Program-made: the position numbers and the translations under genes
Assembly (NCBI RefSeq): GCF_000931935.2
Contig: NZ_AZAC01000010.1
Span: 102,001-166,000 of the forward strand
From: Dethiosulfatarculus sandiegensis
Lineage (GTDB): Bacteria > Desulfobacterota > Desulfarculia > Desulfarculales > Desulfarculaceae
Reading direction: 5' to 3'
DNA: 64,000 nt
Part shown: positions 47,151 through 54,784 of the stretch, piece by piece
Position numbering within the stretch: the stretch's first letter is position 1
Layout of the letters: each line of letters opens with the position of its first letter
The notes under the pieces: generated by a model
Told to the model about the DNA's origin: nothing
The model's database searches: none
The model's input: the letters and a program-made list of their open reading frames with translations, nothing else

Positions 47151-47408
47151 GTCACACTCGCCTGGAGGATTTGTGTTTGCACAAAAGGCCTGAGTTCTTG
47201 TGATATGGCTTATCGCCGTTTACGGCAATCAGGCTTTTTACAGCATAAGCCACGATTCTGTAAAGGCTTCTCACACTCTGGTATGGGAGTGATTCCTGTT
47301 ATAGCAGGCCTAGCTCCGCTTTTAAAAGATTGTTTTGCTACTGGTACTCTAGGCTGGGAAGCTTTGCAAGTGGTCATCTGAGGTTTTTTCAGAAAGGATG
47401 CGTCCGGC
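47151..47408. other. Intergenic region between the methyltransferase and a small conserved-looking gene
   Basis: About 260 bases holding promoters for the divergent genes. A 58-codon open frame (47205-47381, plus strand) has no ribosome site and is not called. Confidence 0.35.
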
Positions 47409-47729
47409 ATGGATATAAAAACAGCTTGGCAAAATGTGGAGCGAGCCGCATTTGATATGGAAAGCGGCCAGGGTGATTATCAGATCAAGGTTGCCACGCT
47501 TTACGCTGCCATAGATATGCTTTTTGATTACCCGGTAAAGGAAATAGTGGAGCAGGTGGAAGCTTCCTATCTGCCCACCCGCCCCACCATGAGCTGGTTG
47601 GTTTACGAGGGAAGCAGGATAAAGGGCATTGACCATGATAGGGCGCAGGCCCTTAAGGAGTTCTGGAACAAAAATAATCCCGAGGATGAGAAGATCATGG
47701 ACGGTCCCAAGGGGGTTGACCTGGTTTAA
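47409..47729 (+). CDS. Hypothetical protein, 106 residues
   Basis: Predicted all-helical and acidic at the C-terminus, with no signal peptide or membrane segment. Sequence such as QIKVATLYAAIDMLFDYPVKEIVEQVEASYLP suggests two amphipathic helices. AAAGGA lies about 11 bases before the ATG. I do not recognise the family. Codon use is like that of neighbouring genes, so it is probably real. Confidence 0.6.
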   Translation: MDIKTAWQNVERAAFDMESGQGDYQIKVATLYAAIDMLFDYPVKEIVEQVEASYLPTRPTMSWLVYEGSRIKGIDHDRAQALKEFWNKNNPEDEKIMDGPKGVDLV

Positions 47730-47772
47730 GAATTATTTGCGCATTTGATTAATAATCAATTTATGGTGGGTG

Positions 47773-47802
47773 TTGACACTATGGTTGGCGCTCTGGTACT
47801 GT
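47773..47802 (+). promoter_or_regulatory. Possible promoter of the trp leader
   Basis: TTGACA at 47773-47778 and TACTGT at 47797-47802 (18-base spacer). A second TTGACA at 47804-47809 has no good -10. The first would place the transcript start near 47809, just before the leader ATG. Confidence 0.35.
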
Positions 47803-47822
47803 CTTGACAGCCATAATATAAA

Positions 47823-47912
47823 ATGGATCTCAAGGTGAACTCAATTAGACCTCAGGCATGCATTAATCTTTGGTGGTGGTGGCGTGGCTCACCCAGGGGA
47901 GGTGCGTCCTAA
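47823..47912 (+). CDS. Tryptophan leader peptide with four consecutive Trp codons
   Basis: A 29-codon open frame, ATG 47823 to TAA 47910-47912 (GTG 47835 is an alternative start). The centre reads INLWWWWRG: four TGG codons in a row at 47871-47882. No strong Shine-Dalgarno was found, which is the weak point. It ends about 45 bases before a perfect terminator hairpin that stands in front of trpB2. A ribosome stalling at the Trp codons would free GGGGAGG (47896-47902) to pair with CCTCC of the terminator, so low tryptophan should allow read-through. Confidence 0.7.
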   Translation: MDLKVNSIRPQACINLWWWWRGSPRGGAS

Positions 47913-47955
47913 GGTCTGATTTCTTAGCTGAATAAATACATCCAGACCGAATACC

Positions 47956-47990
47956 AAGCGGGCCTCCTTTAGAAGGAGGCCCGCTTTTTT
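47956..47990 (+). terminator. Attenuator terminator in front of trpB2
   Basis: AAGCGGGCCTCCTT (47956-47969) and AAGGAGGCCCGCTT (47973-47986) form a perfect 14-bp stem with a three-base TAG loop and a T-run to 47990. An alternative stem GGTCTG (47913-47918)/CAGACC (47943-47948) lies just upstream. Confidence 0.88.
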
Positions 47991-48044
47991 GTTTCCCGGA
48001 CGGGAAGAGATCCCCCGGCCAGAATAACCGGAAAGGAAAACAAA

Positions 48045-49400
48045 ATGGAGCAGATCAGGGTCGATTTGAAAACCGAAGATATGCCAAAGCGGTGGTACAA
48101 CATCCAGGCGGATATGCCTAATCCCCTGGCCCCGCCGATACATCCGGCTACCAACGAGCCCGCCACGCCTGAGCAGATGAACGTTATTTTCCCCATGAAT
48201 CTGTTGGAACAGGAGATGAGCCCCCAACGCTGGTGGGAAATTCCGCAAGAAGTTTTGGATATTTATGCCCTGTGGAGGCCAACGCCTTTGCAAAGGGCGA
48301 CAAGATTGGAAAAGGCCCTGGGGACACCTGCCAAAATTTATTACAAAAACGAGTCGGTAAGCCCGGCCGGGTCCCATAAGCCAAACACTGCGGTGCCTTC
48401 GGCTTATTATAATAAACAGGCCGGGATCAAGCGTCTTTCCACCGAGACCGGAGCAGGCCAATGGGGAAGCGCCCTAAGCATGGCCACCAATTTTTTTGGT
48501 CTGGAATGCACGGTCTACATGGTCAGGATCAGTTATGAGCAAAAACCCTATCGCAAATCACTGATCAATACCTGGGGAGCCTCCATCTACCCCAGCCCTT
48601 CAGACCAGACCGAGGCCGGTAGAAGGTTCCGCGAAGAATACCCGGACACCCCGGGAACCCTGGGCATGGCCATCACCGAGGCGGTGGAGGACGCCGTCAA
48701 TAATAAAGACACCAATTACTCCCTGGGTTCGGTTTTAAACCACGTATGCCTTCACCAGACCATAATCGGTGAAGAAGCCCTCAAGCAGATGGCGCTGTTG
48801 GGTGAAAATCCGGATGTGGTGATCGGCTGCGTGGGCGGCGGGTCCAACTTTGCCGGTCTGGCCTTCCCTTATATCCGGGAGAAGATGGCGGGAATGGATG
48901 TACGTATCCTGGCTGTGGAGCCAGGATCCTGCCCAACCGTGACCAAGGGTGTATATGCCTATGATTATGGCGACACCGGGAAAATGGCCCCCATTGTGAA
49001 GATGCACACCCTGGGGCATACCTTTGTGCCTCCGGGCATCCACGCAGGCGGCCTGCGTTATCACGGCATGGCCCCCCTGGTCAGCCGCCTGGTTAAAGAC
49101 AACCTGGTGGAGGCCATCTCCTATGGCCAGACCGGCTGCTTTGAAGCCGGGCTTTTGTTTGCCAGGAGTGAGGGCCTGGTCCCCGCTCCGGAATCAACCC
49201 ATGCCATAAAAGCGGCCGTGGATGAGGCAATAAGGGCCAAGGAGGAAGGTAAGGAACGGGTTATCCTGTTTAACTTGAGCGGGCACGGGCATTTTGATAT
49301 GGCCGCTTATGACGCCTACCTGGCCGGGCAGCTTTCAGACTATGAATATCCCACAGAGCTGGTGGAACAGGCCTTGAGCCATTTACCCCAAATAGGCTGA
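48045..49400 (+). CDS. trpB2: Tryptophan synthase beta-like protein TrpB2
   Basis: 451 residues, the longer TrpB2 type, which works without TrpA and condenses indole with serine. PLP Lys is in AGSHKPNTAVPSAYYN; TETGAGQWGSALSMA and CVGGGSNFAGLAFP (phosphate loop) follow. The N-terminal extension with PPIHPATNEPATPEQM fits TrpB2. The ATG is preceded by GGAAAGGAAAAC. No other trp gene is adjacent; the gene is alone behind a Trp-codon leader and attenuator and is closed by a terminator. Confidence 0.94.
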   Translation: MEQIRVDLKTEDMPKRWYNIQADMPNPLAPPIHPATNEPATPEQMNVIFPMNLLEQEMSPQRWWEIPQEVLDIYALWRPTPLQRATRLEKALGTPAKIYYKNESVSPAGSHKPNTAVPSAYYNKQAGIKRLSTETGAGQWGSALSMATNFFGLECTVYMVRISYEQKPYRKSLINTWGASIYPSPSDQTEAGRRFREEYPDTPGTLGMAITEAVEDAVNNKDTNYSLGSVLNHVCLHQTIIGEEALKQMALLGENPDVVIGCVGGGSNFAGLAFPYIREKMAGMDVRILAVEPGSCPTVTKGVYAYDYGDTGKMAPIVKMHTLGHTFVPPGIHAGGLRYHGMAPLVSRLVKDNLVEAISYGQTGCFEAGLLFARSEGLVPAPESTHAIKAAVDEAIRAKEEGKERVILFNLSGHGHFDMAAYDAYLAGQLSDYEYPTELVEQALSHLPQIG

Positions 49401-49456
49401 GGTTGTGTGATTCAGGGCTAAATTAAGACCCTAAAAAAAAATTAGAGACATTTTAA

Positions 49457-49499
49457 AAGGGTAAAGAGGGCCCAATCCCTCTTTACCCTTAAATTTTTA
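49457..49499 (+). terminator. Rho-independent terminator after trpB2
   Basis: AAGGGTAAAGAGGG and CCCTCTTTACCCTT form a perfect 14-bp stem around CCCAAT, followed by AAATTTTT. Confidence 0.9.
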
Positions 49500-49596
49500 A
49501 GTATAAAAATAAAGGTTTAGCACTTGGTTTTTTTAGGAATTGGGGTTAATCTTTAACTAACTGAAGATAGATAAAGAGAAAAAGTCCGGAGGTTAT

Positions 49597-50220
49597 ATGA
49601 AGTTTTTCGGACTATTTGCTTCTTTTACTATATTGATCGCCATAGCCAATTTTGCCCATGCCGACGGCAAGAAAAACCTGGACGCAGCTTTACTGGCCGA
49701 CAGTGAGGGGAACCTGCATCTTGCTCTGGAACAAGCAGACAAGGCAATAAAATCACAAACTCTTTCGGTGCAAAATCTTTCCCTGGCCTACTACATAAGG
49801 GGTGCTGCTTACCGTGATTCAGGCAGGTATTCTTTGGCAGTAAAAGATTTTTCAAAGGCCATAGAGTTGACCCCGGAACCGGCTTTTGCCTATCATGCCC
49901 GAGGCCGGGCTTGGCATGCCCAAGGAAAATTGAAATTAGCCTTGCTTGATTTTGAGAAGGCAATAAAACTAAGACCAAATGCCTATATGTTTTTTTGGTC
50001 AAGAAGTGTGGTTTTCGAGGAGCAAGGTGATCTGAAGCATGCTGTAAAAGATATGCAAAATTATTTAAGGGCCGATCTTGCTTCGGAAGACGAGGATCGA
50101 GGTTGGAAGCGCCTGACCGAATTGGAAGCCAGATTGGCCAACCCGGCCAGACAAAGAAAGCGCCATTCGGCCATGGGGCCCTTGCCCGACCCTCCCCCTT
50201 ATCCCAGTTCTTATCATTAA
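49597..50220 (+). CDS. Secreted TPR-repeat protein
   Basis: 207 residues with a signal peptide (FFGLFASFTILIAIANFAHA). About three TPR units follow: AYYIRGAAYRDSGRYSLAVK, AYHARGRAWHAQGKLKLALL and MFFWSRSVVFEEQGDLKHAV. The C-terminus is basic then proline-rich (LPDPPPYPSS). A periplasmic scaffold role is likely; the partner is unknown. The ATG has GTCCGGAGG upstream. Confidence 0.85.
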   Translation: MKFFGLFASFTILIAIANFAHADGKKNLDAALLADSEGNLHLALEQADKAIKSQTLSVQNLSLAYYIRGAAYRDSGRYSLAVKDFSKAIELTPEPAFAYHARGRAWHAQGKLKLALLDFEKAIKLRPNAYMFFWSRSVVFEEQGDLKHAVKDMQNYLRADLASEDEDRGWKRLTELEARLANPARQRKRHSAMGPLPDPPPYPSSYH

Positions 50221-50367
50221 CTGTTGTCTATAAAGAAAAACGCCGGACTAAACGGGGCTCACCTATTTGAAAAATATACAATTCCAGATAATAGCCACTT
50301 TCCAATCATTTTAAAAAAGCAAGTAACTCCAGCCAGTTGAAATTACCTTGCCTCTACCGGGCGGCAT

Positions 50368-50395
50368 CTGACAAAGCCCCGAAGGACTTTGTCAG
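50368..50395. repeat. Hairpin repeat with CTGACAAAG arms
   Basis: CTGACAAAG and CTTTGTCAG pair around a 10-base loop, 29 bases after the isochorismatase stop on the minus strand. There is no T-run. CTGACAAAGTCC on its minus strand recurs at 57399-57410. Confidence 0.65.
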
Positions 50396-50423
50396 CAAGC
50401 TGGGTTTTAGATCCTGTCTCTAC

Positions 50424-50975
50424 CTAGCTGAATAATTCTTTTGAGGTTTTAATTGTGAGGATGGGATCCAGGGGGCTTTTGCGATAAAGGCCCAGACAGG
50501 CCTGATGATCCTGATCAGTCATGGCATTGGAGGCGTCTTCCAAGATAACCGCGTAAAAGTCATTGCAAACCGCATCCAGGGCGGTGGTCAGCACACAATA
50601 TGGGGTCATGATGCCGCAGACAGCCACCCTTTGAATCCCCCAAAGCCGCAGAGTTTGATCCAGGTCTGTTTTATAAAAAGCGCTCATGCGCCTTTTAGGC
50701 AGCCAGACATCACTTTCTTTCCGGTTAAGCAGCTCTGTGATCTCTGCTTCTTTTGTGCCCCTTAAGGAGCATTCCTTCATACGCCCTTTAAAGAGAAAAT
50801 CACCGGGTAAAAAGGAATCCGTAGCGAAAATAACCGGCCAGCCAAGTTTGCGCGCCTTATCCGTGAGCCTGTTTATCTGGGGAACCACGGATTTGGCCCT
50901 TTGGGCCACCGCCTCATGGGGTGAGAGTTCCAGGTTGTCCTTTACCATGTCCACCACCACCACTGCTGTCTTCAT
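50424..50975 (-). CDS. Isochorismatase-family cysteine hydrolase
   Basis: 183 residues from ATG 50975 (AAGGAAG upstream). The catalytic Asp is in AVVVVDMVKDN at the N-terminus, and the nucleophile Cys is in VAVCGIMTPYCVLTTALDA. This fold covers nicotinamidases and isochorismatases; the substrate cannot be told. The start lies 62 bases inside the 3' end of the upstream TIM-barrel gene, an unusually long overlap, so the two are expressed together. Confidence 0.86.
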   Translation of the reverse strand: MKTAVVVVDMVKDNLELSPHEAVAQRAKSVVPQINRLTDKARKLGWPVIFATDSFLPGDFLFKGRMKECSLRGTKEAEITELLNRKESDVWLPKRRMSAFYKTDLDQTLRLWGIQRVAVCGIMTPYCVLTTALDAVCNDFYAVILEDASNAMTDQDHQACLGLYRKSPLDPILTIKTSKELFS

Positions 50976-51924
50976 GAGCTTCCTTCCCTTTGGTCTTTTG
51001 AGCATGAGTATTGTGCAGAAGTTCGGTTATCATCTGGGCGGATTCTTTAATCTCATCCGGTTCGGGGCCTGGGTGCACTTCCATGACAAAACAGGGGCTG
51101 TCAACTAAAAGCGGGAGTAAATCCGGCCAGGAGGCGTCTCCCTGTCCCGGGGGAAGATGATCTTTTTCAGCCAGGGTGTCATGCAGGTGGCAGCCCACCA
51201 GGTCCCGGCCAAAAGCCGTCAGCCATTTGTCCGGTCCGGGCAGACCCGCGGCCTGTTGCACCAGGGCGTGGCCCAGGTCATGCCAATGCCCCAAAGGCGC
51301 ACCTTTGAAACGCTTAAGTAAAAGTTGAGCCTCTGTGAGGTCCGGAATCTCAAAGGCATGGTAGCGGTTTTCAATTCCCAGAACCACGCCCAGTGGTTCG
51401 GCTCTTTTGAAAAGCTTTTCAAGGGAGAAACTAACTGCGTCCCTAAAAGCCGGGGCCAGTTGATTTCGATATTCAAGTTGCCTGGTCAGCTCTGCCGAAG
51501 AAGCGGATTCCCCGGCCGCCAGTTTAATAACCTGCTTGTTTTCCAAGCCTTCCACCCAGCCAAGATGAAGGACCAAGCGCTCCACTTCCAGGTCGCTGGC
51601 CATTTCCAGGCAGGATGTGGTCAGTGAAACAGCCCTTTGCCGGGTTTCTTTGTCCCTGGAGGCCAGGTTGAAGAGATCTCCGCCGGCTAAGGCCGGATCC
51701 ATATCAAGGGGCAGGGGACAGAAATTATGAATGCTCGATATTTTAAGGCCCCTTGGTTTCAACTCGGGCAGAAGATCCTGCAAAATCGGGGTGGTGAGGC
51801 GGTATTCCAATTCAAGCTTATCAAAGCCGGTTTTCCGGATCTGGTCCAGGAGGTCGGCGGCGGATTGACAGTTTTCAGAGGCCCAGCAGGTGGAAAGGGC
51901 CGGGACCGGGTCAAAGGTATTCAT
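50914..51924 (-). CDS. Xylose isomerase-like TIM-barrel (sugar phosphate isomerase/epimerase family)
   Basis: 336 residues. AP endonuclease 2-like barrel features include DKLELEYRLTTP, ISSIHNFCPLPLD, LVLHLGWVEG, GIENRYHAFEIPD, HWHDLGHALV and VGCHLHDTL with metal-binding Glu/His/Asp. The last ~20 residues (low-complexity DSSGGGGHGKGQ) are encoded in the overlap with the isochorismatase gene. The family isomerises sugars or processes related metabolites; the substrate is unknown. Confidence 0.85.
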   Translation of the reverse strand: MNTFDPVPALSTCWASENCQSAADLLDQIRKTGFDKLELEYRLTTPILQDLLPELKPRGLKISSIHNFCPLPLDMDPALAGGDLFNLASRDKETRQRAVSLTTSCLEMASDLEVERLVLHLGWVEGLENKQVIKLAAGESASSAELTRQLEYRNQLAPAFRDAVSFSLEKLFKRAEPLGVVLGIENRYHAFEIPDLTEAQLLLKRFKGAPLGHWHDLGHALVQQAAGLPGPDKWLTAFGRDLVGCHLHDTLAEKDHLPPGQGDASWPDLLPLLVDSPCFVMEVHPGPEPDEIKESAQMITELLHNTHAQKTKGKEAHEDSSGGGGHGKGQPGTLTP

Positions 51925-51949
51925 TTTCGGGATCTTATCCGCTTTGTGT

Positions 51950-51995
51950 TAAAACAAAAATAAGGCCGCCCTTAAGCCTCGCGGCAGGGCGGCCT
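51950..51995 (-). terminator. Rho-independent terminator after nifS
   Basis: On the minus strand AGGCCGCCCT pairs with AGGGCGGCCT, followed by TTATTTTTGTTTT. It closes the nifU-nifS operon. Confidence 0.92.
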
Positions 51996-52017
51996 GTGGG
52001 CTTTTAAGGTTGCTTTG

Positions 52018-53193
52018 TTATCCGGTTGCGGTTTTTTGGTTCCAGAATGGAGAAATATCCCGCAGCCGTTTTATGATACCTGGCATGTGTTCAAGCACAT
52101 AGTCAATTTCTTTTTCCGTGTTGTAGACGGAAAGGGAGAATCTGATGCTGCCGTGGGCCGCCGTAAAGGGCACACCCATGGCCCTCAGCACATGGCTGGG
52201 CTCCAGGGAGCCCGAGGTGCAGGCCGAACCGGAGCTGGCGCATATGCCAAGGTCGCTCAGCATAAGCAGGATGGATTCCCCTTCCACATATTCGAAACTG
52301 ATGGAGGATGTGTTCGGCAGGCGGTGCATGGGATCGCCGTTTATCATGCTGGCCTGAATCTTCAACAGGCCCTTTTCAAGTCGATCCCTCAGGGCCTTTA
52401 CCCTGGTGTTCTCTTCGTCCATATTTTGGGCGGCCAGTTCGCAGGCCTTGCCCAGGCCGACTATGTAGGGGATGTTCTCTGTACCGGCCCGGCGGCCGTG
52501 TTCCTGATGGCCTCCGTTTATATAGGGCACAAACGGCGTTCCCTTGCGTACGTAAAGCACCCCCACTCCCTTAGGGGTGTGCAGTTTATGGCCGGAGAGG
52601 CTAAGCATGTCTATGTTGGTCTTGGCCAGGTTGATCGGCACCTTTCCCACTGCCTGCACGGAATCGGTATGCATCAGAGCACCTTTGGAGCGGGCCATGT
52701 TCGCGATCTCTTCCACTGGGAAAATAACCCCGGTTTCATTGTTGGCCCACATGACGCTGACTAAGGCGGTGTCGTCTGTGATGGCATTTTCCACATATCC
52801 CAGATCCAGGTTTCCCTGTCGATCCACCGGCAGAAAAGTCACCTCATATCCCTGGCGGGCCAGGTTCTGGCAATAATTCAACACGGCAGGGTGTTCCACC
52901 CTGGTGGTTACAATATGCCTTTTGGAGGGGTTGCTCATCAGGGCGGAGTTTATGGCCGTGTTGTCGCTCTCCGTGCCGCAGGAGGTGAAGATGATCTCTT
53001 CGGGCTCGGCCCCGATAAGGTCTGCCACCTGTTTTCTGGCCTTTTTCATGACTTCTGCCACCATGCCTCCAAAGGAGTGCATGGAGCTGGCATTGCCGTA
53101 AAACTCCCCGAAATAGGGCAGCATGGCTTCCACCACTTCCGGGGCGGTTTTGGATGTGGCGTTGTTGTCCAGATAAATTACCGGGTTTCCCAT
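52018..53193 (-). CDS. nifS: Cysteine desulfurase NifS
   Basis: 391 residues. PLP Lys203 in SLSGHKLHTPKG and the catalytic loop Cys325 in ASSGSACTSGSLEPSHVLRAMG, matching NifS numbering. The short active-site loop without an insertion makes it the NifS/IscS group I type. It supplies sulfur from cysteine to the NifU scaffold encoded immediately upstream, with a one-base overlap of stop and start. Confidence 0.95.
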   Translation of the reverse strand: MGNPVIYLDNNATSKTAPEVVEAMLPYFGEFYGNASSMHSFGGMVAEVMKKARKQVADLIGAEPEEIIFTSCGTESDNTAINSALMSNPSKRHIVTTRVEHPAVLNYCQNLARQGYEVTFLPVDRQGNLDLGYVENAITDDTALVSVMWANNETGVIFPVEEIANMARSKGALMHTDSVQAVGKVPINLAKTNIDMLSLSGHKLHTPKGVGVLYVRKGTPFVPYINGGHQEHGRRAGTENIPYIVGLGKACELAAQNMDEENTRVKALRDRLEKGLLKIQASMINGDPMHRLPNTSSISFEYVEGESILLMLSDLGICASSGSACTSGSLEPSHVLRAMGVPFTAAHGSIRFSLSVYNTEKEIDYVLEHMPGIIKRLRDISPFWNQKTATG

Positions 53194-54041
53194 TACTTCA
53201 CCTCCTCCACCACCAGGTCGGGGCTCACAAATTCCCTTAATTTACTTTGCACAAACTGGCTTAAAGTAGCCTGGCTGGCCTGGCAGGAACTGCACATGCC
53301 CCTTAAGGCAACCAGCACCTTGTTGCCTTCAATATCCACCAGTTCAATATCTCCGCCATCGGCCTGCAGGGCTGGACGGACTTCCCTCTCCAGGGTTTCT
53401 TCGGTGAGCTTCATTTTTTGGATATTGGTGAGCCTGCGCGGTTTGGGCTCCGGTCCGGGCTCCTGGTCCAGGGGCTTGGCCCCGCTCCAGATCTTGTCCA
53501 GAAGGGCTGCGATCTGGTCGGTGCATTTGCCGCAGCCTCCGCCCGCCTTGGTGAAGTTGGTAATCTCCTCCACTGTGTGAAGGTTGTTGGTCCTGGCTAC
53601 CTTTTCTATTTCCTTGTCAGTCACCCCAAAGCACTGACAGACAACTTCGCCCTCAAGGGAAGGCAACGGCTCCAACCCCCTGGCGTTTCTGATGGCTGCT
53701 TCAAGCGCCTGCTCGCCCATTACCGAACAATGCATTTTTTCCTGGGGCAGGCCTCCCAGGTAATCGGCTATCTGTTTGTTGGTAACCTTTTCGGCCTCAT
53801 CCAGGGTGAGGCCTTTTATAATTTCCGTGAGAGCCGAGCTGGATGCAATGGCGCTGGCACAGCCAAAGGTCTGGAATTTGGCGTCTTCTATACGCCCTTG
53901 GTCGTCCAGCTTGATCATGAGTTTTAGTGCGTCTCCGCAGGCTAATGACCCCACTTCCCCCACTCCGTCGGGTTTTTCAATTTCGCCCACGTTAACAGGC
54001 TCGGTGAAATACTTTTTTACCTTGTCTGTATATTCCCACAT
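53193..54041 (-). CDS. nifU: Fe-S cluster scaffold NifU (full length, three domains)
   Basis: 282 residues from ATG 54041 (CCAGGAG upstream). The N-terminal IscU-like domain has Cys35, Cys61 and Cys105 (SLACGDA, TFGCASA, MHCSVMG). A central BFD-like [2Fe-2S] domain has Cys135, Cys137, Cys170 and Cys173. The C-terminal Nfu domain has the GMCSSC motif (Cys250, Cys253). This is the NifU layout known from nitrogen fixers and some anaerobes. It forms an operon with nifS; no nitrogenase genes are in the window, so it probably serves general cluster assembly. Confidence 0.96.
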   Translation of the reverse strand: MWEYTDKVKKYFTEPVNVGEIEKPDGVGEVGSLACGDALKLMIKLDDQGRIEDAKFQTFGCASAIASSSALTEIIKGLTLDEAEKVTNKQIADYLGGLPQEKMHCSVMGEQALEAAIRNARGLEPLPSLEGEVVCQCFGVTDKEIEKVARTNNLHTVEEITNFTKAGGGCGKCTDQIAALLDKIWSGAKPLDQEPGPEPKPRRLTNIQKMKLTEETLEREVRPALQADGGDIELVDIEGNKVLVALRGMCSSCQASQATLSQFVQSKLREFVSPDLVVEEVK

Positions 54042-54090
54042 ATTAAAAACTCCTGGCCTGCTTTGGTTCCGTTTATATAAGGCCGATTGG

Positions 54091-54121
54091 GTAAAAAAAG
54101 GCGGCCCGGGGCCGGCCGCCT
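54091..54121 (-). terminator. Rho-independent terminator after methylmalonyl-CoA epimerase
   Basis: On the minus strand AGGCGGCC pairs with GGCCGCCT around a short GC loop, followed by seven T. It separates the epimerase from nifU. Confidence 0.9.
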
Positions 54122-54129
54122 GGTAATTT

Positions 54130-54537
54130 TTAGTGCCCTTCAGGGTACTGGCAAAGTTCAATCAATACACCGTGGGTCACCTTGGGATGTAAAAATAAAA
54201 CCCTGGCTCCGTGGGCGCCGTCAAAGGGTTTGTCTGAAGTGAGGGGAACGCCTTTGGCCTTTAGTTCATCGCAGGCCTGCTCCACATCTTCCACTTCAAA
54301 GGCAATGTGATGAATGCCCTCTCCGCGTTTGGCGATGTACTTGTTCATGGTTCCTTCCGGGGTGGTGCTTTGCACCAGCTCCAGAGAGGTCTCCCCCACC
54401 GGTAAAAAACCGGTGACCAGCTCTCCCACGGTATCTTGGGAGGTTTTTTCCAAGGGCAGATAATCGGTGAAGACCTTAGCGGCGTCTTCCACGTCCTTAC
54501 AAGCTATGCCAATATGAGCTAACCGCTTGATTTTCAT
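54130..54537 (-). CDS. mce: Methylmalonyl-CoA epimerase
   Basis: 135 residues, a glyoxalase-fold enzyme converting (S)- to (R)-methylmalonyl-CoA in the propionate/succinate pathway. Metal ligands His8 (LAHIGIA), the central His in GIHHIAFEVEDVE and Glu near the end in VLIELCQYPE are visible. The family signature NKYIAKRGEGIHHIAF is clear. No mutase or other pathway gene is adjacent, and the gene is bounded by terminators. Confidence 0.94.
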   Translation of the reverse strand: MKIKRLAHIGIACKDVEDAAKVFTDYLPLEKTSQDTVGELVTGFLPVGETSLELVQSTTPEGTMNKYIAKRGEGIHHIAFEVEDVEQACDELKAKGVPLTSDKPFDGAHGARVLFLHPKVTHGVLIELCQYPEGH

Positions 54538-54726
54538 GATGTTGTTTTCCTCTTTGAGCTGTATTTGATTGATGGTGTGCAGGCGACTTAAAAAATATCA
54601 CCGCTTAAATATGATAGAACGTGCCTAAAGGCGTTGCAAGTCCTAGAACCTTATTTATTTACTGGGGTATAAAGGGCGGGCTGAGAATGGGTGTTCGGTG
54701 GTTATAAGGTTGTCTCTGCCGGTAAG
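54538..54726. other. Upstream region of the epimerase gene
   Basis: About 190 bases, AT-rich, no gene seen. Confidence 0.3.
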
Positions 54727-54762
54727 AAGCCGGGCTCCCCTTATCGGGGAGACCGGCTTTTT
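54727..54762 (+). terminator. Terminator-like hairpin oriented against the flanking genes
   Basis: AAGCCGGGCTCCCC pairs with GGGGAGACCGGCTT around TTATC, then TTTTT on the plus strand. Both flanking genes run on the minus strand, where the hairpin is followed only by CTTCTTACC. It may end the transporter message or block antisense transcription. Confidence 0.7.
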
Positions 54763-54784
54763 CGTTAAAAAAACCTGTGAAAGG

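Noticed and set aside
47205-47381. 58-codon open frame upstream of the 106-residue hypothetical gene
   Set aside because: No ribosome site; could be chance in a 260-base gap. Worth noting only if conserved in relatives.
53193-54041. NifU/NifS as evidence of nitrogen fixation
   Set aside because: No nitrogenase genes nearby, and full-length NifU also serves general Fe-S assembly in anaerobes.
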